Shown here piece by piece: positions 17,208 through 26,399 of a stretch of 47,816 nucleotides of DNA. The position numbers were made by a program, and so were the translations under genes. Source of the DNA: an uncultured Coprococcus sp. GTDB lineage: Bacteria > Bacillota > Clostridia > Lachnospirales > Lachnospiraceae. Where the stretch lies: contig CAKQTZ010000016.1 of NCBI GenBank assembly GCA_934277375.1, positions 1 to 47,816 on the forward strand, written 5' to 3'. The stretch's first letter is position 1. Every line of letters begins with the position of its first letter. Under the pieces are notes generated by a model. That model did no database searches. It was not told where the DNA came from and saw nothing but the letters and a program-made list of their open reading frames with translations.

Positions 17208-19310
17208 ATGGGCAAAGGAAAAAAGAGTTTTCATGAAGGGATCCGGGGAGCTTTAGGCAAATGGAGTGGATGGCTGCTGTTCACAGTGGTCGTATTATAT
17301 TATGAACTTATATTTCATGGGATGAATTTTACCATGACTGATGGGAACAGCGTTCAAATAATTGCATTTGCTGTTGTGGCAGGCGTTATATGCGGGTGTC
17401 TGACAGGGTTGTTCAGACCGCTTATAAACAGGATAATTGCCACGGTGCTTGTGTTACTTGTCGGAATTTTGTTCATTGCACAGTATGTGTATCATTCGGT
17501 GTTTAACAATTATATGTCCTTAGTTGGAACTATAAGGTTTGGAAATCAGGCCGCGGATAACGCCGAGACGGTCATATCCAATATAAGCAGGCATGCACCT
17601 GATGTAATACTGCTGTGTGTGCCGATTGTTGCTGCAATCGTGTGTATATGGACATTCATGTCGTTTGACAGGCAGGTATGGTGGATCAATATTATATGTG
17701 CAGCGGGTGCCGGAGTGGTATACATCACAACTTTGTTTGTGATGTGGGCTGTGGATTCGGATGTGTACAGTCCTTATAGTGTGTACAGTGAGTATACTTC
17801 AGTGGATCTTGCGGTGGAGAAGCTGGGAGTCATGGAGAGCCTGGTGCTTGACATAAAGTCAGGCATAAAAGGCAGAAGTGAGAATAAGGCAAAGATCAAT
17901 TTTGCATCTTCTGGAGATGCTGATATAGAGACACTTACCACAGAGGCGGTGACTCAGGCGGCTGAAACATCTGAGCGGGCGACGGTGGCGGAGACGACCA
18001 CGGAGGCCGTACCCGTTATAGATATTTCACCGAATGTTCTGGATCTGGATTTTGATGCCATAGATGAATTGGCGGGAAGTGATGCTGTAGCATCGCTCAG
18101 CGATTATTTTGAGAGCCTCACTCCTACCAACAGGAATGAATATACAGGAATGTTTGAGGGCTTCAATGTAATATGGATAACCGCAGAGGGATATACCGGA
18201 TATGCATTGGAGTCGGGACTTTTTCCAACACTGTCAAAGCTTACGAACGAGGGCTTTGTGTTCAACAATTATTACCAGCCGTTGTGGTATGGCTCCACCC
18301 TGGGCGGAGAGTATGCGAATCTCATGGGAAGCCCGACCAAGAACGGAGCGTATCTGAGTATGTGCAGGGCGGCGGACAATGAGAATGGAATGTTGTTCTC
18401 CATGGCCAATACCCTCGGCAGACTTGGCTATAGTTGTTATGGATTCCACGACAATGATTATACATATTACGACAGGAATATAACTCATCCGGCACTTGGA
18501 TATGAGTGGATCGCCAGTGGCAGCGGGCTGGAATATCAGACCGATGAGTACGGGCAGGATATATGGCCTCAGTCGGATCTGGTCATGGCAGAGGAGACAA
18601 TTGACAGATATACATATGCCCAGCCGTTTCATCTGTATTACCTGACGGTCAGCGGTCATGTGCCATATGGATATGGTGCGGCAAATGCCATGTCAGAGAA
18701 GAATAAAGAAGTTGTGGCAGATCTGGACTATTCGGACACTACAAAAGCGTATCTGGCATCACAGTACGAGATGGAGTGTATGCTTGAGAAAATAGTAGAC
18801 ACACTGGAGAGGAAGGGACTCCTTGAAAAGACAGTGATCGTACTGGCAGGTGATCATGTGCCATATGATAACATGGAGGTTGTGGATGAGCTGGCTGGAA
18901 CCGAATTTGGAGACAGTCTGGATGCGTATAGAAGCAGACTTGTCATATGGTCAGCGGCTATGGAGAAGCCAGTATGGGTGGATAAAGTATGTAGCAGTAT
19001 AGATATTCTTCCAACCATGCTGAATCTTATGGGAGCTGATTACGATTCAAGGCTTATTATAGGAAAAGACATATTATCGGACAGCGCAGGACTTGTGATT
19101 TTCCCTGATAGAAGTTTTATAACAGATACTTATGAATACAATTCAGTGACAGATACGATCACGACGGCTGCGGGAAATGAAGTGTCAGACGACAGTTTTG
19201 GTGCCATGCAGTTATATGTGGCTGACAAATTCACGGCAGCAGATAATATAACGGAGACCGGATATTATACATATATTGCCAGGTATCTGGGTATAGGTGC
19301 TGATAAATGA
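17208..19310 (+). CDS. LTA synthase-family membrane phosphatase/phosphoglycerol transferase
   Basis: 700 residues from ATG 17208. A start at 17160 would lie inside the hairpin. Five membrane helices (about 15-195) precede a Thr/Ala/Glu-rich extracellular linker (about 240-285) and an alkaline-phosphatase-fold domain. Active-site candidates: N320 strand (NVIWITAEGY, the metal-binding NVI.I..E strand), T364 in GSTLGGEY at the position of the LtaS catalytic Thr, FHDNDYTYYDRN near 430, YLTVSGHVPYG near 478, and D549-H550 in LAGDHVPY. The linker is longer than in LtaS. It probably transfers phosphoglycerol or another phosphodiester group to a surface glycopolymer. The substrate is unknown. It stands as a single gene. 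Confidence 0.82.
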   Translation: MGKGKKSFHEGIRGALGKWSGWLLFTVVVLYYELIFHGMNFTMTDGNSVQIIAFAVVAGVICGCLTGLFRPLINRIIATVLVLLVGILFIAQYVYHSVFNNYMSLVGTIRFGNQAADNAETVISNISRHAPDVILLCVPIVAAIVCIWTFMSFDRQVWWINIICAAGAGVVYITTLFVMWAVDSDVYSPYSVYSEYTSVDLAVEKLGVMESLVLDIKSGIKGRSENKAKINFASSGDADIETLTTEAVTQAAETSERATVAETTTEAVPVIDISPNVLDLDFDAIDELAGSDAVASLSDYFESLTPTNRNEYTGMFEGFNVIWITAEGYTGYALESGLFPTLSKLTNEGFVFNNYYQPLWYGSTLGGEYANLMGSPTKNGAYLSMCRAADNENGMLFSMANTLGRLGYSCYGFHDNDYTYYDRNITHPALGYEWIASGSGLEYQTDEYGQDIWPQSDLVMAEETIDRYTYAQPFHLYYLTVSGHVPYGYGAANAMSEKNKEVVADLDYSDTTKAYLASQYEMECMLEKIVDTLERKGLLEKTVIVLAGDHVPYDNMEVVDELAGTEFGDSLDAYRSRLVIWSAAMEKPVWVDKVCSSIDILPTMLNLMGADYDSRLIIGKDILSDSAGLVIFPDRSFITDTYEYNSVTDTITTAAGNEVSDDSFGAMQLYVADKFTAADNITETGYYTYIARYLGIGADK

Positions 19311-19424
19311 CAATATTTATCATAATATAATATGGAATTTCTCTTCAAAACGTATTATAGTACTTGTGGATATAGATACAGTGAGTGTATAGAAAATATT
19401 ATGCAGTAAAGAAAGAGGTTAATT

Positions 19425-20297
19425 ATGAAACTTGGCAGAAATGATATGTGCTGGTGTGGAAGTGGTAAGAAATATAAAACCTGTCACCTGGCTCTTGACG
19501 ATAAACTTGAGGATATGAAGAACAAAGGATTTAAGATACCTACTCATGCGATGATCAAGAATGCAGAGCAGATCGAGGGAATCAGGGAGGCTTCAAAGGT
19601 CAACACATCCGTGCTTGACTACATAACTCCATTTGTCAAGATAGGAGTGTCTACCAGAGAGCTGGATGACCTTATATATAACTACACAAAATCAATAGAT
19701 GCCATACCTGCATGTCTCGGCTATGAGGGATATCCGAAGAGCGTGTGCATATCGGTAAATGATGTGGTATGTCACGGTATCCCAAGTGATGACATCATTC
19801 TTCAGGATGGAGATATAGTAAATATTGACTGTACAACAGAGTACAAGGGATATTTCGGAGATTCATCGAGAATGTTCATGCTGGGAGATGTGGACCCTGC
19901 ATGGAAGAAGCTGGTTGAAGATACCAAGAAAGCACTGGACATAGGAGTTGAGGTGTGCAGCAAGCCATATGTGACCATAGGTGATATAGGATACGCCATC
20001 AACAAGTTCGCGCAGGAGCAGGGCTATTCAGTTGTCCGTGAGATAGGCGGCCACGGTGTAGGTCTTGAGATTCATGAGGAGCCATATGTAAGTCATATAG
20101 GACAGCCTGGCAAGGATTACGTTCTTGCTCCGGGCATGGTATTCACAATTGAACCTATGATCAACATGGGCGGTCCTGATGTATATCAGGATGCGGATGA
20201 CGGTTGGACTATATACACAGAGGATGGCTCACCATCAGCGCAGTGGGAGTACACACTGGTTATGACAGAGCATGGTGTGGAGATACTTGCCCACTAG
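19425..20297 (+). CDS. map: methionine aminopeptidase type I with SEC-C zinc motif
   Basis: 290 residues. The first 25 residues are a SEC-C zinc-binding motif (CWCGSGKKYKTCH) found on some Firmicute and actinobacterial MAPs. The peptidase domain follows with all five metal ligands: D in NIDCT, D in GDSSRMF, H in GHGVGLEIHEEP, E in FTIEPMI and E in QWEYTLVMTEHG. The substrate His is in VCHGIPS. It removes the initiator Met from nascent proteins, and the SEC-C motif may aid ribosome or partner binding. Monocistronic, convergent with htpG. AAAGAGG lies 8 bases before the ATG. Confidence 0.95.
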   Translation: MKLGRNDMCWCGSGKKYKTCHLALDDKLEDMKNKGFKIPTHAMIKNAEQIEGIREASKVNTSVLDYITPFVKIGVSTRELDDLIYNYTKSIDAIPACLGYEGYPKSVCISVNDVVCHGIPSDDIILQDGDIVNIDCTTEYKGYFGDSSRMFMLGDVDPAWKKLVEDTKKALDIGVEVCSKPYVTIGDIGYAINKFAQEQGYSVVREIGGHGVGLEIHEEPYVSHIGQPGKDYVLAPGMVFTIEPMINMGGPDVYQDADDGWTIYTEDGSPSAQWEYTLVMTEHGVEILAH

Positions 20298-20365
20298 AGG
20301 ATGTATGATCAGAAGAGGCTGAACTTGGTCATGTAGATAGATTAAACATAGTGAATGATAAGAAT

Positions 20366-20415
20366 AAAAGCAACATTCGGATATGTTATCAAAGACATTC
20401 CGGATGTTGCTTTTT
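20366..20415 (+). terminator. terminator after map, possibly bidirectional
   Basis: A 15-bp stem with one G-T mismatch (20366-20380 with 20400-20414) is followed by T residues, between convergent map and htpG. Confidence 0.88.
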
Positions 20416-20469
20416 GTTGTGTTAGTTATTCATTTGGATCTGCTGCAGTAAACTGGCAGACAGAATATA

Positions 20470-22443
20470 TTATTTTGCCAGTATTCCAAGTATCTCATTG
20501 CTTCTCGCGATGAACTTGGTCATTGCCTCAGCTGACAGTGGACGGTTGGCAAGCACGGCCAGATCGTACAGCTGGCAGCAGATGGCAGCTGTGTTGTCGC
20601 TGTCAGGATTGTCCAGGACATACTTGACCAGCTTGTTGTTGCTGTTCAGGATAAGTGTCTCGCCTTCGCCCTGACCAAACATGGATGGATCCATACCGGC
20701 CATGCCGTACATCTTCATCATTTCCTGCATACGTCTTGTCTCCTCAGGCTGGGTGAGGATAGAAGATGTATTCTCGTCCTTCAGTGACTCGACCTTAACA
20801 TTGAGGTTCTTCATATCGAGAGCCTTCTCGAATGTTGCTGTGAGCTTATCCTTGTATTCCTTTGCTGTCTCCTCGGAGAGCTCCTCGCCGACAAAGTTGT
20901 CAGAGAGTTCGGCATCTATTCTATAGAAGTGGACATTCTCGTTCTTCTGCTCAAGCAGGGTGATGAAAGGACTGTCGATGGTCTGAGTCATGATCAGAGC
21001 GTCCATGCCCTCGTTCTTGAACATGTTGATGTACTGTGACTGAGCCTGCTCATCGGTTACATAGAATACCTTGTTCTCGTATTTCTCTTTTCCTGCCTCG
21101 AGATACTCAGGAAGAGTTATATATTTGCCCTCAAGATTCTTGTAGATGCAGAAGTCCTTCATCTTGTCGAGGAACTTGAGATCCTTCAGGCAACCAAACT
21201 TGATAAACGGATTGATGTCATCCCAGTACTTCTCATAGTCCTCTCTGTGAACCTTGTACATGCCTGAGAGCTTATCAGCAACCTTCTTGGTGATGTAGTC
21301 AGAAATCTTCTTTACAAATCCATCATTCTGAAGTGCACTACGTGATACATTCAGTGGAAGGTCAGGACAGTCGATACATCCCTTTAAGAGCATCAGGAAC
21401 TCAGGAATAACTTCCTTGATATTGTCGGCAACGAACACCTGGTTGTTGTACAGTTTGATCGTTCCCTCAAGGTTGTCATACTGTGTATTAATCTTAGGGA
21501 AGTACAGGATACCTTTCAGGTTGAATGGATAGTCCATGTTCAGATGTATCCAGAACAGAGGCTCCTTGTAGTCATGGAATACCTTTCTGTAGAATTCCTT
21601 GTACTCCTCATCAGTACAGTCGTTTGGATGCTTTGCCCACAGTGGAGTAGTGGTGTTCAGAGGCTTAGGAGCTTCAGGCTTCTTTTCTTCGCTCTTTGCA
21701 TCCTTTGTGTCGTCATTCGAACCCTCTGCGGTCTTGGTGTCCTCAGCGGTTCCTTCTGCATCACTGACTTCCTTTGCATCTACATCGACTGTTGCGTCCT
21801 TAGGATCTTCCTTAGGAGCGTCCTCGTTGGTGTAGTATATCTCAACAGGCATGAATGAACAGTACTTGTCGATTACCTCTTTGATCCTGTATTCATTTGC
21901 AAATTCATAGCTGTCCTCGTTCAGGTACAGAGTGATAGTGGTACCACGGTCAGACTTCACACACTTCTTCATGGAGTACTCAAGTCCGTCCTCGCACTCC
22001 CAGTATACAGCGTCCTCGCCGTCCTTGTATGACTTTGTCTCGATGGTAACCTTGTCGGCAACCATGAATGCAGAGTAGAAGCCCAGTCCGAAGTGACCGA
22101 TGATCTGCTCCTCTGTGGCCTTATCCTTGTACTGCTCAAGGAAAGCTTCAGCGCCAGAGAAAGCGATCTGGTTGATGTACTTCTCAACCTCTTCCTCGGT
22201 CATACCGATACCATTATCTGTAAATGTGATGGTCTTGTTGTTCGCACTTGTCGACACATCTATACGATATGGCTCATCAGTCTCATCGAACTCCCCCATG
22301 AGAGACAGCTTCTTAAGTTTAGTAACAGCATCGCAGCCGTTTGATATAAGCTCCCTGACAAATATATCATGGTCTGAGTAGAGCCATTTCTTGATGACAG
22401 GGAAAATGTTTTCACTGTTGATTGATAAATTTCCGTTCTTCAT
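20470..22443 (-). CDS. htpG: Hsp90 chaperone HtpG with long acidic linker
   Basis: 657 residues. The N-terminal GHKL ATPase domain (about 1-200) shows the family motifs IRELISNGCDA near 26, FTDNGIGMTEEE near 74 and IGHFGLGFYSAFMV near 114. The middle domain resumes at ALWAKHP-like LWAKHPNDCTDEEYKEFYRKVFHDY near 265, with SRSALQND near 365. The dimerisation domain ends near NEILGILAK. Between the N and middle domains (about residues 203-262) lies a roughly 60-residue Asp/Glu/Lys/Ala/Thr-rich linker, about three times the length in E. coli HtpG. A CIRCE element sits just upstream of its promoter, implying HrcA control. Confidence 0.97.
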   Translation of the reverse strand: MKNGNLSINSENIFPVIKKWLYSDHDIFVRELISNGCDAVTKLKKLSLMGEFDETDEPYRIDVSTSANNKTITFTDNGIGMTEEEVEKYINQIAFSGAEAFLEQYKDKATEEQIIGHFGLGFYSAFMVADKVTIETKSYKDGEDAVYWECEDGLEYSMKKCVKSDRGTTITLYLNEDSYEFANEYRIKEVIDKYCSFMPVEIYYTNEDAPKEDPKDATVDVDAKEVSDAEGTAEDTKTAEGSNDDTKDAKSEEKKPEAPKPLNTTTPLWAKHPNDCTDEEYKEFYRKVFHDYKEPLFWIHLNMDYPFNLKGILYFPKINTQYDNLEGTIKLYNNQVFVADNIKEVIPEFLMLLKGCIDCPDLPLNVSRSALQNDGFVKKISDYITKKVADKLSGMYKVHREDYEKYWDDINPFIKFGCLKDLKFLDKMKDFCIYKNLEGKYITLPEYLEAGKEKYENKVFYVTDEQAQSQYINMFKNEGMDALIMTQTIDSPFITLLEQKNENVHFYRIDAELSDNFVGEELSEETAKEYKDKLTATFEKALDMKNLNVKVESLKDENTSSILTQPEETRRMQEMMKMYGMAGMDPSMFGQGEGETLILNSNNKLVKYVLDNPDSDNTAAICCQLYDLAVLANRPLSAEAMTKFIARSNEILGILAK

Positions 22444-22551
22444 TGTGTATACATCTCCTTAAATGATAAAATTCTTTTTTACGATGTGTCATCCCCGATA
22501 CGTGTACACCACAATAATAAAAAAGCACACTGACACATCAGGCTAAAAAGT

Positions 22552-22580
22552 ATGATAAATCAGGCTGGAACTAAAGTCAA
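22552..22580 (-). promoter_or_regulatory. htpG promoter
   Basis: On the minus strand TTGACT (-35, 22575-22580), 17-base spacer, TATCAT (-10, 22552-22557). The transcript would start near 22545 with a leader of about 100 bases. Confidence 0.75.
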
Positions 22581-22587
22581 GAGAAAA

Positions 22588-22614
22588 TTAGCACTCAGAC
22601 AAAATGAGTGCTAA
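22588..22614 (-). promoter_or_regulatory. CIRCE element upstream of htpG
   Basis: A perfect TTAGCACTC-N9-GAGTGCTAA, the HrcA repressor operator, ends 7 bases upstream of the htpG -35 box. This is the same sequence as at groES, but it lies upstream of the promoter instead of over the transcription start. Confidence 0.95.
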
Positions 22615-22627
22615 CAGGGGCAGACAA

Positions 22628-22661
22628 AAAAATCCGGCGTCAGGTACGATGCCGGATTTTT
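22628..22661 (-). terminator. terminator after the DUF5721 gene
   Basis: An 11-bp stem (22628-22638 with 22651-22661) flanked by A and T runs on both sides. A partial second copy of the GTCAG..ATGCCGGAT arm occurs at 22667-22685. Confidence 0.75.
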
Positions 22662-22706
22662 GGCGCGTCAGATATGATGCCGGATATTAAATTTATTCAA
22701 TGATAT

Positions 22707-23204
22707 TTAGTTATCGGTGAAATATATGCCAGTGGACTTAAGAAAATCCCTGATATCAGCATCCCACACATGCTCCAGAGTCTTATCCATAGTGAAGATA
22801 TTCTGGGTTGCCATAGATGTGAGCTGTATGCTCATTCCATCATAATAGATGTTAAGAGTCAGATTTGCCACATCTGATACCGGTATGGTGAGGTGATTCT
22901 TCTCCAGCATATCCATTATGTCGGGCTGTGAGAGTACCAGGACGATCTTGAAGCTGAGTGGCAGCTTTTTTCCTCTTATTACATTATACACATGCGGTTT
23001 TATCGATTCCCAGGATGCGTAGGATGTGGAAGACATGAGCTCCAGTTCCTCCTTGTCATAAAAATCCTTGTTTATCCTGCCGTCAAAGCTGTATGTGATG
23101 CCGCTTTTTACGAAGGCTTCCATGACCAGAAAGCGGTCAAATGTATTCTCCATGAGAAGCTTCTTTACAAAGTCTCTCGTCTCTGTAACTGTGATATCTA
23201 ACAT
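22707..23204 (-). CDS. DUF5721 family protein
   Basis: 165 residues from the ATG at 23204, preceded by a CAGGAGA site. The open frame extends upstream to 23486 but that part overlaps the T-box leader on the other strand and is not protein-like. The pattern matches the DUF5721 family of Lachnospiraceae: ITVTETRDFVKKLL, TFDRFLVMEA, FDGRINKDFYDKEEL, SYASWESIKPHVYNVIRGKKLPLSFKIVLVLS, and a C-terminal FTMDKTLEHVWDADIRDFLK. Function unknown. Soluble, single gene, divergent from cysS. The family is often near translation genes, but no role is established. Confidence 0.78.
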   Translation of the reverse strand: MLDITVTETRDFVKKLLMENTFDRFLVMEAFVKSGITYSFDGRINKDFYDKEELELMSSTSYASWESIKPHVYNVIRGKKLPLSFKIVLVLSQPDIMDMLEKNHLTIPVSDVANLTLNIYYDGMSIQLTSMATQNIFTMDKTLEHVWDADIRDFLKSTGIYFTDN

Positions 23205-23289
23205 GTATAATCTCCTGTTTGGTGTTGATAAATAGAGTATAGCAGTGCAAAAATGGAAAAGCAATGAGACGTTATAAAAAATGAAATTG

Positions 23290-23318
23290 TTGACAAACAA
23301 AGCACTCACACATATACT
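23290..23318 (+). promoter_or_regulatory. promoter of the T-box/cysS operon
   Basis: TTGACA (23290-23295), 17-base spacer, TATACT (23313-23318), a near-perfect promoter. The transcript would start near 23325. Confidence 0.85.
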
Positions 23319-23324
23319 AAATTT

Positions 23325-23603
23325 GAAAGGCTGTGAACAGGGAGAGTAGCCATATTCAGAAGATCCAGAGAGACTGTGCCATCGGCTGTGAGCACGGTTA
23401 TCGGAGATGTGGTGAAGTGCATCTGGGAGCCTGTCGGAGGAAGGGAACAGGTGGCATATCTGGGATAAGTATTCCGGCACGTGCAAGGGACGTTATACCC
23501 GATGAGAGTGGGATTTTATTTTATCCAATTAGAGTGGAACCGCGGAGATAATACTTCGTCTCTATATGCATATCATATGTATATTGGGACGGAGTTTTTT
23601 TAT
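23325..23603 (+). promoter_or_regulatory. T-box riboswitch, Cys-specific
   Basis: The leader carries the 15-base T-box core AGAGTGGAACCGCGG at 23531-23545, followed by a terminator hairpin (about 23553-23594) and a T run at 23595-23601. In the 3' side of stem I, GAAG-TGC-ATC at 23414-23423 places a UGC (Cys) codon at 23418-23420 where the specifier is expected, matching the downstream cysS. Uncharged tRNA-Cys should pair with the UGC and the T-box core and prevent termination. Confidence 0.9.
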
Positions 23604-23664
23604 ATACAGATAGTATATGTCATGGGTGCTTATTGGAGTATTTATAGAAAGGACGATATATTTT

Positions 23665-25056
23665 ATGAAGATTTTAAACACACTCACAAGAAGAAAAGAA
23701 GAGTTTGTTCCTATCAATGAGGGCAAGGTTGGAATATATGTATGTGGACCTACAGTCTATGACTATATTCATATAGGAAATGCAAGACCTATGATTGTGT
23801 TTGACACACTCAGAAGATATCTGGAGTACAAGGGCTACGAGGTCAATTATGTATCGAATTTCACAGATGTTGATGACAAGATCATCAAGCGTGCGAATGC
23901 GGAGGGCGTGGACGCCAGCGTTATATCAGAGAGATACATCGCTGAGGTCAAGAAGGATATGGCGGCACTCAATGTCCGCGAGGCCACAACCCATCCAAAG
24001 GCAACAGAAGAGATACCTGATATGATCGAGATGGTCAAGACTCTTATCGAGAAGGACTACGCATATGAGGTGAATGGAACAGTATACTTCAGAACAAGAA
24101 AGTTCAAGGATTACGGCAAGCTGTCCAAGAAGAACATAGATGATCTTCGTTCAGGCAACAGAGATCTTCTCGTATCAGGTGTGGACGAGAAGGAGGATCC
24201 ACTTGATTTCGTTCTCTGGAAGCCTAAGAAAGAGGGTGAGCCATCATGGCCATCACCATGGGGAGACGGAAGACCAGGCTGGCATCTGGAGTGCTCAGTT
24301 ATGTCCAAGAAGTATATAGGTGATGTCATTGATATCCATGCGGGTGGCGAGGATCTGATATTCCCTCATCACGAGAATGAGATAGCCCAGAGTGAGGCTG
24401 CAAATGGCACAGAATTTGCAAGATACTGGATGCACAACGGCTTCCTCAAGATCAACAATGAGAAGATGTCCAAGTCCCTTGGCAATTTCTTCACAGTAAG
24501 GGAGATTGCAGATAAGTATCCTCTTCAGGTCATCAGATTCTTCATGCTGTCAGCTCACTACAGAAGTCCACTCAACTTCTCAGCAGAGCTTGTTGAGGCT
24601 TCAAAGAATGGTCTCGAGAGAATACTCACAGCAGTAGATAGACTGAAGTCAATAAATGGTACAGATGGTGATGTGGATAAGGCAGTGGCCGATGAGATGG
24701 ATGCATTTGTGAAGAAGTATGAGGATGCCATGGATGACGACCTCAACACTGCAGACGCAATATCAGTTATATTCGAGCTTGTAAAGTATGCAAATGTAAA
24801 TGTAACAGAGGAGTCATCAAAGGCTACAGTGGAGCTTGTACTTAATACAGTAGAAAAACTCTGCGATATACTTGGTATCATCACCGAGAAGAAGGAGGAG
24901 ATCCTTGACTCGGACATAGAGGCTCTTATCGAGGAGAGACAGGCAGCAAGAAAGGCAAAGAACTTTGCAAGAGCAGATGAGATCCGTGATCAGCTCAGCA
25001 ACATGGGAATCATCCTTGAGGATACAAGAGAGGGCGTAAAATGGAAAAGAGCATAG
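23665..25056 (+). CDS. cysS: cysteinyl-tRNA synthetase
   Basis: 463 residues from ATG 23665. An in-frame ATG at 23617 would start just after the T-box terminator and adds non-conserved residues. Class I synthetase: zinc/HIGH region with [16 protein letters not shown] near 27-42, [15 protein letters not shown] near 203, [18 protein letters not shown] near 227, and KMSKS ([10 protein letters not shown]) near 266. The C-terminal helical domain ends with the [17 protein letters not shown] motif. It charges tRNA-Cys, and its expression should respond to the Cys T-box. It overlaps mrnC by 16 bases. Confidence 0.97.
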   Translation: MKILNTLTRRKEEFVPINEGKVGIYVCGPTVYDYIHIGNARPMIVFDTLRRYLEYKGYEVNYVSNFTDVDDKIIKRANAEGVDASVISERYIAEVKKDMAALNVREATTHPKATEEIPDMIEMVKTLIEKDYAYEVNGTVYFRTRKFKDYGKLSKKNIDDLRSGNRDLLVSGVDEKEDPLDFVLWKPKKEGEPSWPSPWGDGRPGWHLECSVMSKKYIGDVIDIHAGGEDLIFPHHENEIAQSEAANGTEFARYWMHNGFLKINNEKMSKSLGNFFTVREIADKYPLQVIRFFMLSAHYRSPLNFSAELVEASKNGLERILTAVDRLKSINGTDGDVDKAVADEMDAFVKKYEDAMDDDLNTADAISVIFELVKYANVNVTEESSKATVELVLNTVEKLCDILGIITEKKEEILDSDIEALIEERQAARKAKNFARADEIRDQLSNMGIILEDTREGVKWKRA

Positions 25057-25559
25057 ACAGTTATTTTACTGAGATACTCGGAGTGACGTACACCAATCCT
25101 AGAGAGTACTCACCGCTGTCACTTGCATATATAGGCGACAGTGTGTTTGATCTTCTTATCAAGACACTTGCGGTCACTAAGGATAACAAGCAGGCGTACA
25201 AATATCACAAAGAAGTCAGCCAGAAGGTTAAGGCTGAGGCACAGGCTGGATATATCATTTATCTGCTTGATAACGGACTTCTCACAGAAGACGAAGAGTG
25301 GATATATAAGCGTGGAAGAAATACCAAGACCCATTCCACAGCCAAGAATGCAACTGTGGGACAGTACCGTATGGCGACCGGATTTGAGTGCCTTATAGGA
25401 TATCTCTATCTCGACAAACAGTATGACAGGATGTTTGAGATAACAAAAATGATACTGTCAATGCCAGATCCCGGTGAAAACAAGGATACTGCTGTGGAGA
25501 CACATACAGTAAAAAAGACGGATACATGCAGTGAGACAGATAAAGATACGGTCGAATAG
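25041..25559 (+). CDS. mrnC: Mini-ribonuclease 3
   Basis: 172 residues. Mini-III is an RNase III-like dimer without a double-stranded-RNA-binding domain that matures 23S rRNA in Firmicutes. Motifs: [18 protein letters not shown] near 22-39 with the catalytic acidic cluster, [34 protein letters not shown] near 92-125. The C-terminal 30 residues are Thr/Asp/Glu-rich and not conserved. The start lies inside the end of cysS (16-base overlap), indicating translational coupling in the cysS-mrnC-rlmB order well known from Bacillus and Clostridia. Confidence 0.95.
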   Translation: MEKSIDSYFTEILGVTYTNPREYSPLSLAYIGDSVFDLLIKTLAVTKDNKQAYKYHKEVSQKVKAEAQAGYIIYLLDNGLLTEDEEWIYKRGRNTKTHSTAKNATVGQYRMATGFECLIGYLYLDKQYDRMFEITKMILSMPDPGENKDTAVETHTVKKTDTCSETDKDTVE

Positions 25560-25605
25560 ACAGATAAATATGAAGGAGACACCGTGACGGTGGATGGAGA
25601 GTAAT

Positions 25606-26388
25606 ATGAGCAGAGAATTTGAGAATAACAGCAATGTAAATGAAAATGCTGAGGAGGCATTTGTCATAGAGGGCAGAAATGCAGTCCTTGAGGCTTTCAG
25701 ATCGGGCAAGACCATAGACAAGCTGTATGTCCTTGACGGATGCAGGGATGGCGTTGTGAATAGTATAGTCAGAGAGGCGAAGAAGCAGGACACTGTGATA
25801 AACTATCTCTCAAAGGAGAAGTTAAACCAGATGTCACAGGCAGGCAAGCATCAGGGGGTTATAGCCCATGCTGCAGCATATAAGTACGCTGAGATCGAGG
25901 ACATGTTTGCCCTGGCTGAGAGCAGAGGAGAAGATCCGTTCTTCTTCATACTTGATGAGATCGAAGATCCACATAATCTCGGAGCGATCATCAGAACTGC
26001 CAATCTGTGTGGTGCCCACGGCGTTATCATACCGAAGAGGCGTGCGGTTGGCATAACAGCAACAGTTGTAAAGGCATCCGCCGGAGCGATAAACTATACT
26101 CCGGTTGCCAAGGTGACAAATATCAGCAAGACTATAGAGGAACTGAAGGAGCGCGGCATGTGGTTTGCATGCGCAGATATGGATGGAGAGCTCATGTATA
26201 AGTGTAATCTCACGGGTTCCCTGGGACTGGTCATCGGCAACGAGGGAAGTGGTGTCAGCAGACTGGTCAAGGAGAAGTGTGATTATGTCGTATCTGTCCC
26301 TATGAAGGGAGATATAGATTCACTGAATGCATCTGTAGCTGCCGGTGTCCTGGCCTACGAGGTTGTAAGACAGAGGATGAACAAGTAA
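25606..26388 (+). CDS. rlmB: 23S rRNA (guanosine-2251)-2'-O-methyltransferase
   Basis: 260 residues from ATG 25606, which has GGAGAG 5 bases upstream. An ATG at 25594 would add four residues. SpoU/TrmH-type knotted methyltransferase: an N-terminal substrate-binding domain (VIEGRNAVLEAFRSGKTIDKLYV), then motif 1 ILDEIEDPHNLGAIIRTANL, motif 2 LVIGNEGSGVSRLVKE and motif 3 VSVPMKGDIDSLNASVAAGVL. It methylates the ribosomal P-loop region of 23S rRNA. Third gene of the T-box operon, followed by sigH after 11 bases. Confidence 0.94.
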   Translation: MSREFENNSNVNENAEEAFVIEGRNAVLEAFRSGKTIDKLYVLDGCRDGVVNSIVREAKKQDTVINYLSKEKLNQMSQAGKHQGVIAHAAAYKYAEIEDMFALAESRGEDPFFFILDEIEDPHNLGAIIRTANLCGAHGVIIPKRRAVGITATVVKASAGAINYTPVAKVTNISKTIEELKERGMWFACADMDGELMYKCNLTGSLGLVIGNEGSGVSRLVKEKCDYVVSVPMKGDIDSLNASVAAGVLAYEVVRQRMNK

Positions 26389-26399
26389 AGGTAAGAGAT

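Noticed and set aside
23205..23486. Upstream extension of the DUF5721 frame
   Set aside because: It overlaps the promoter and T-box leader of cysS on the opposite strand. ATG 23204 has a clear ribosome site and begins the conserved part.
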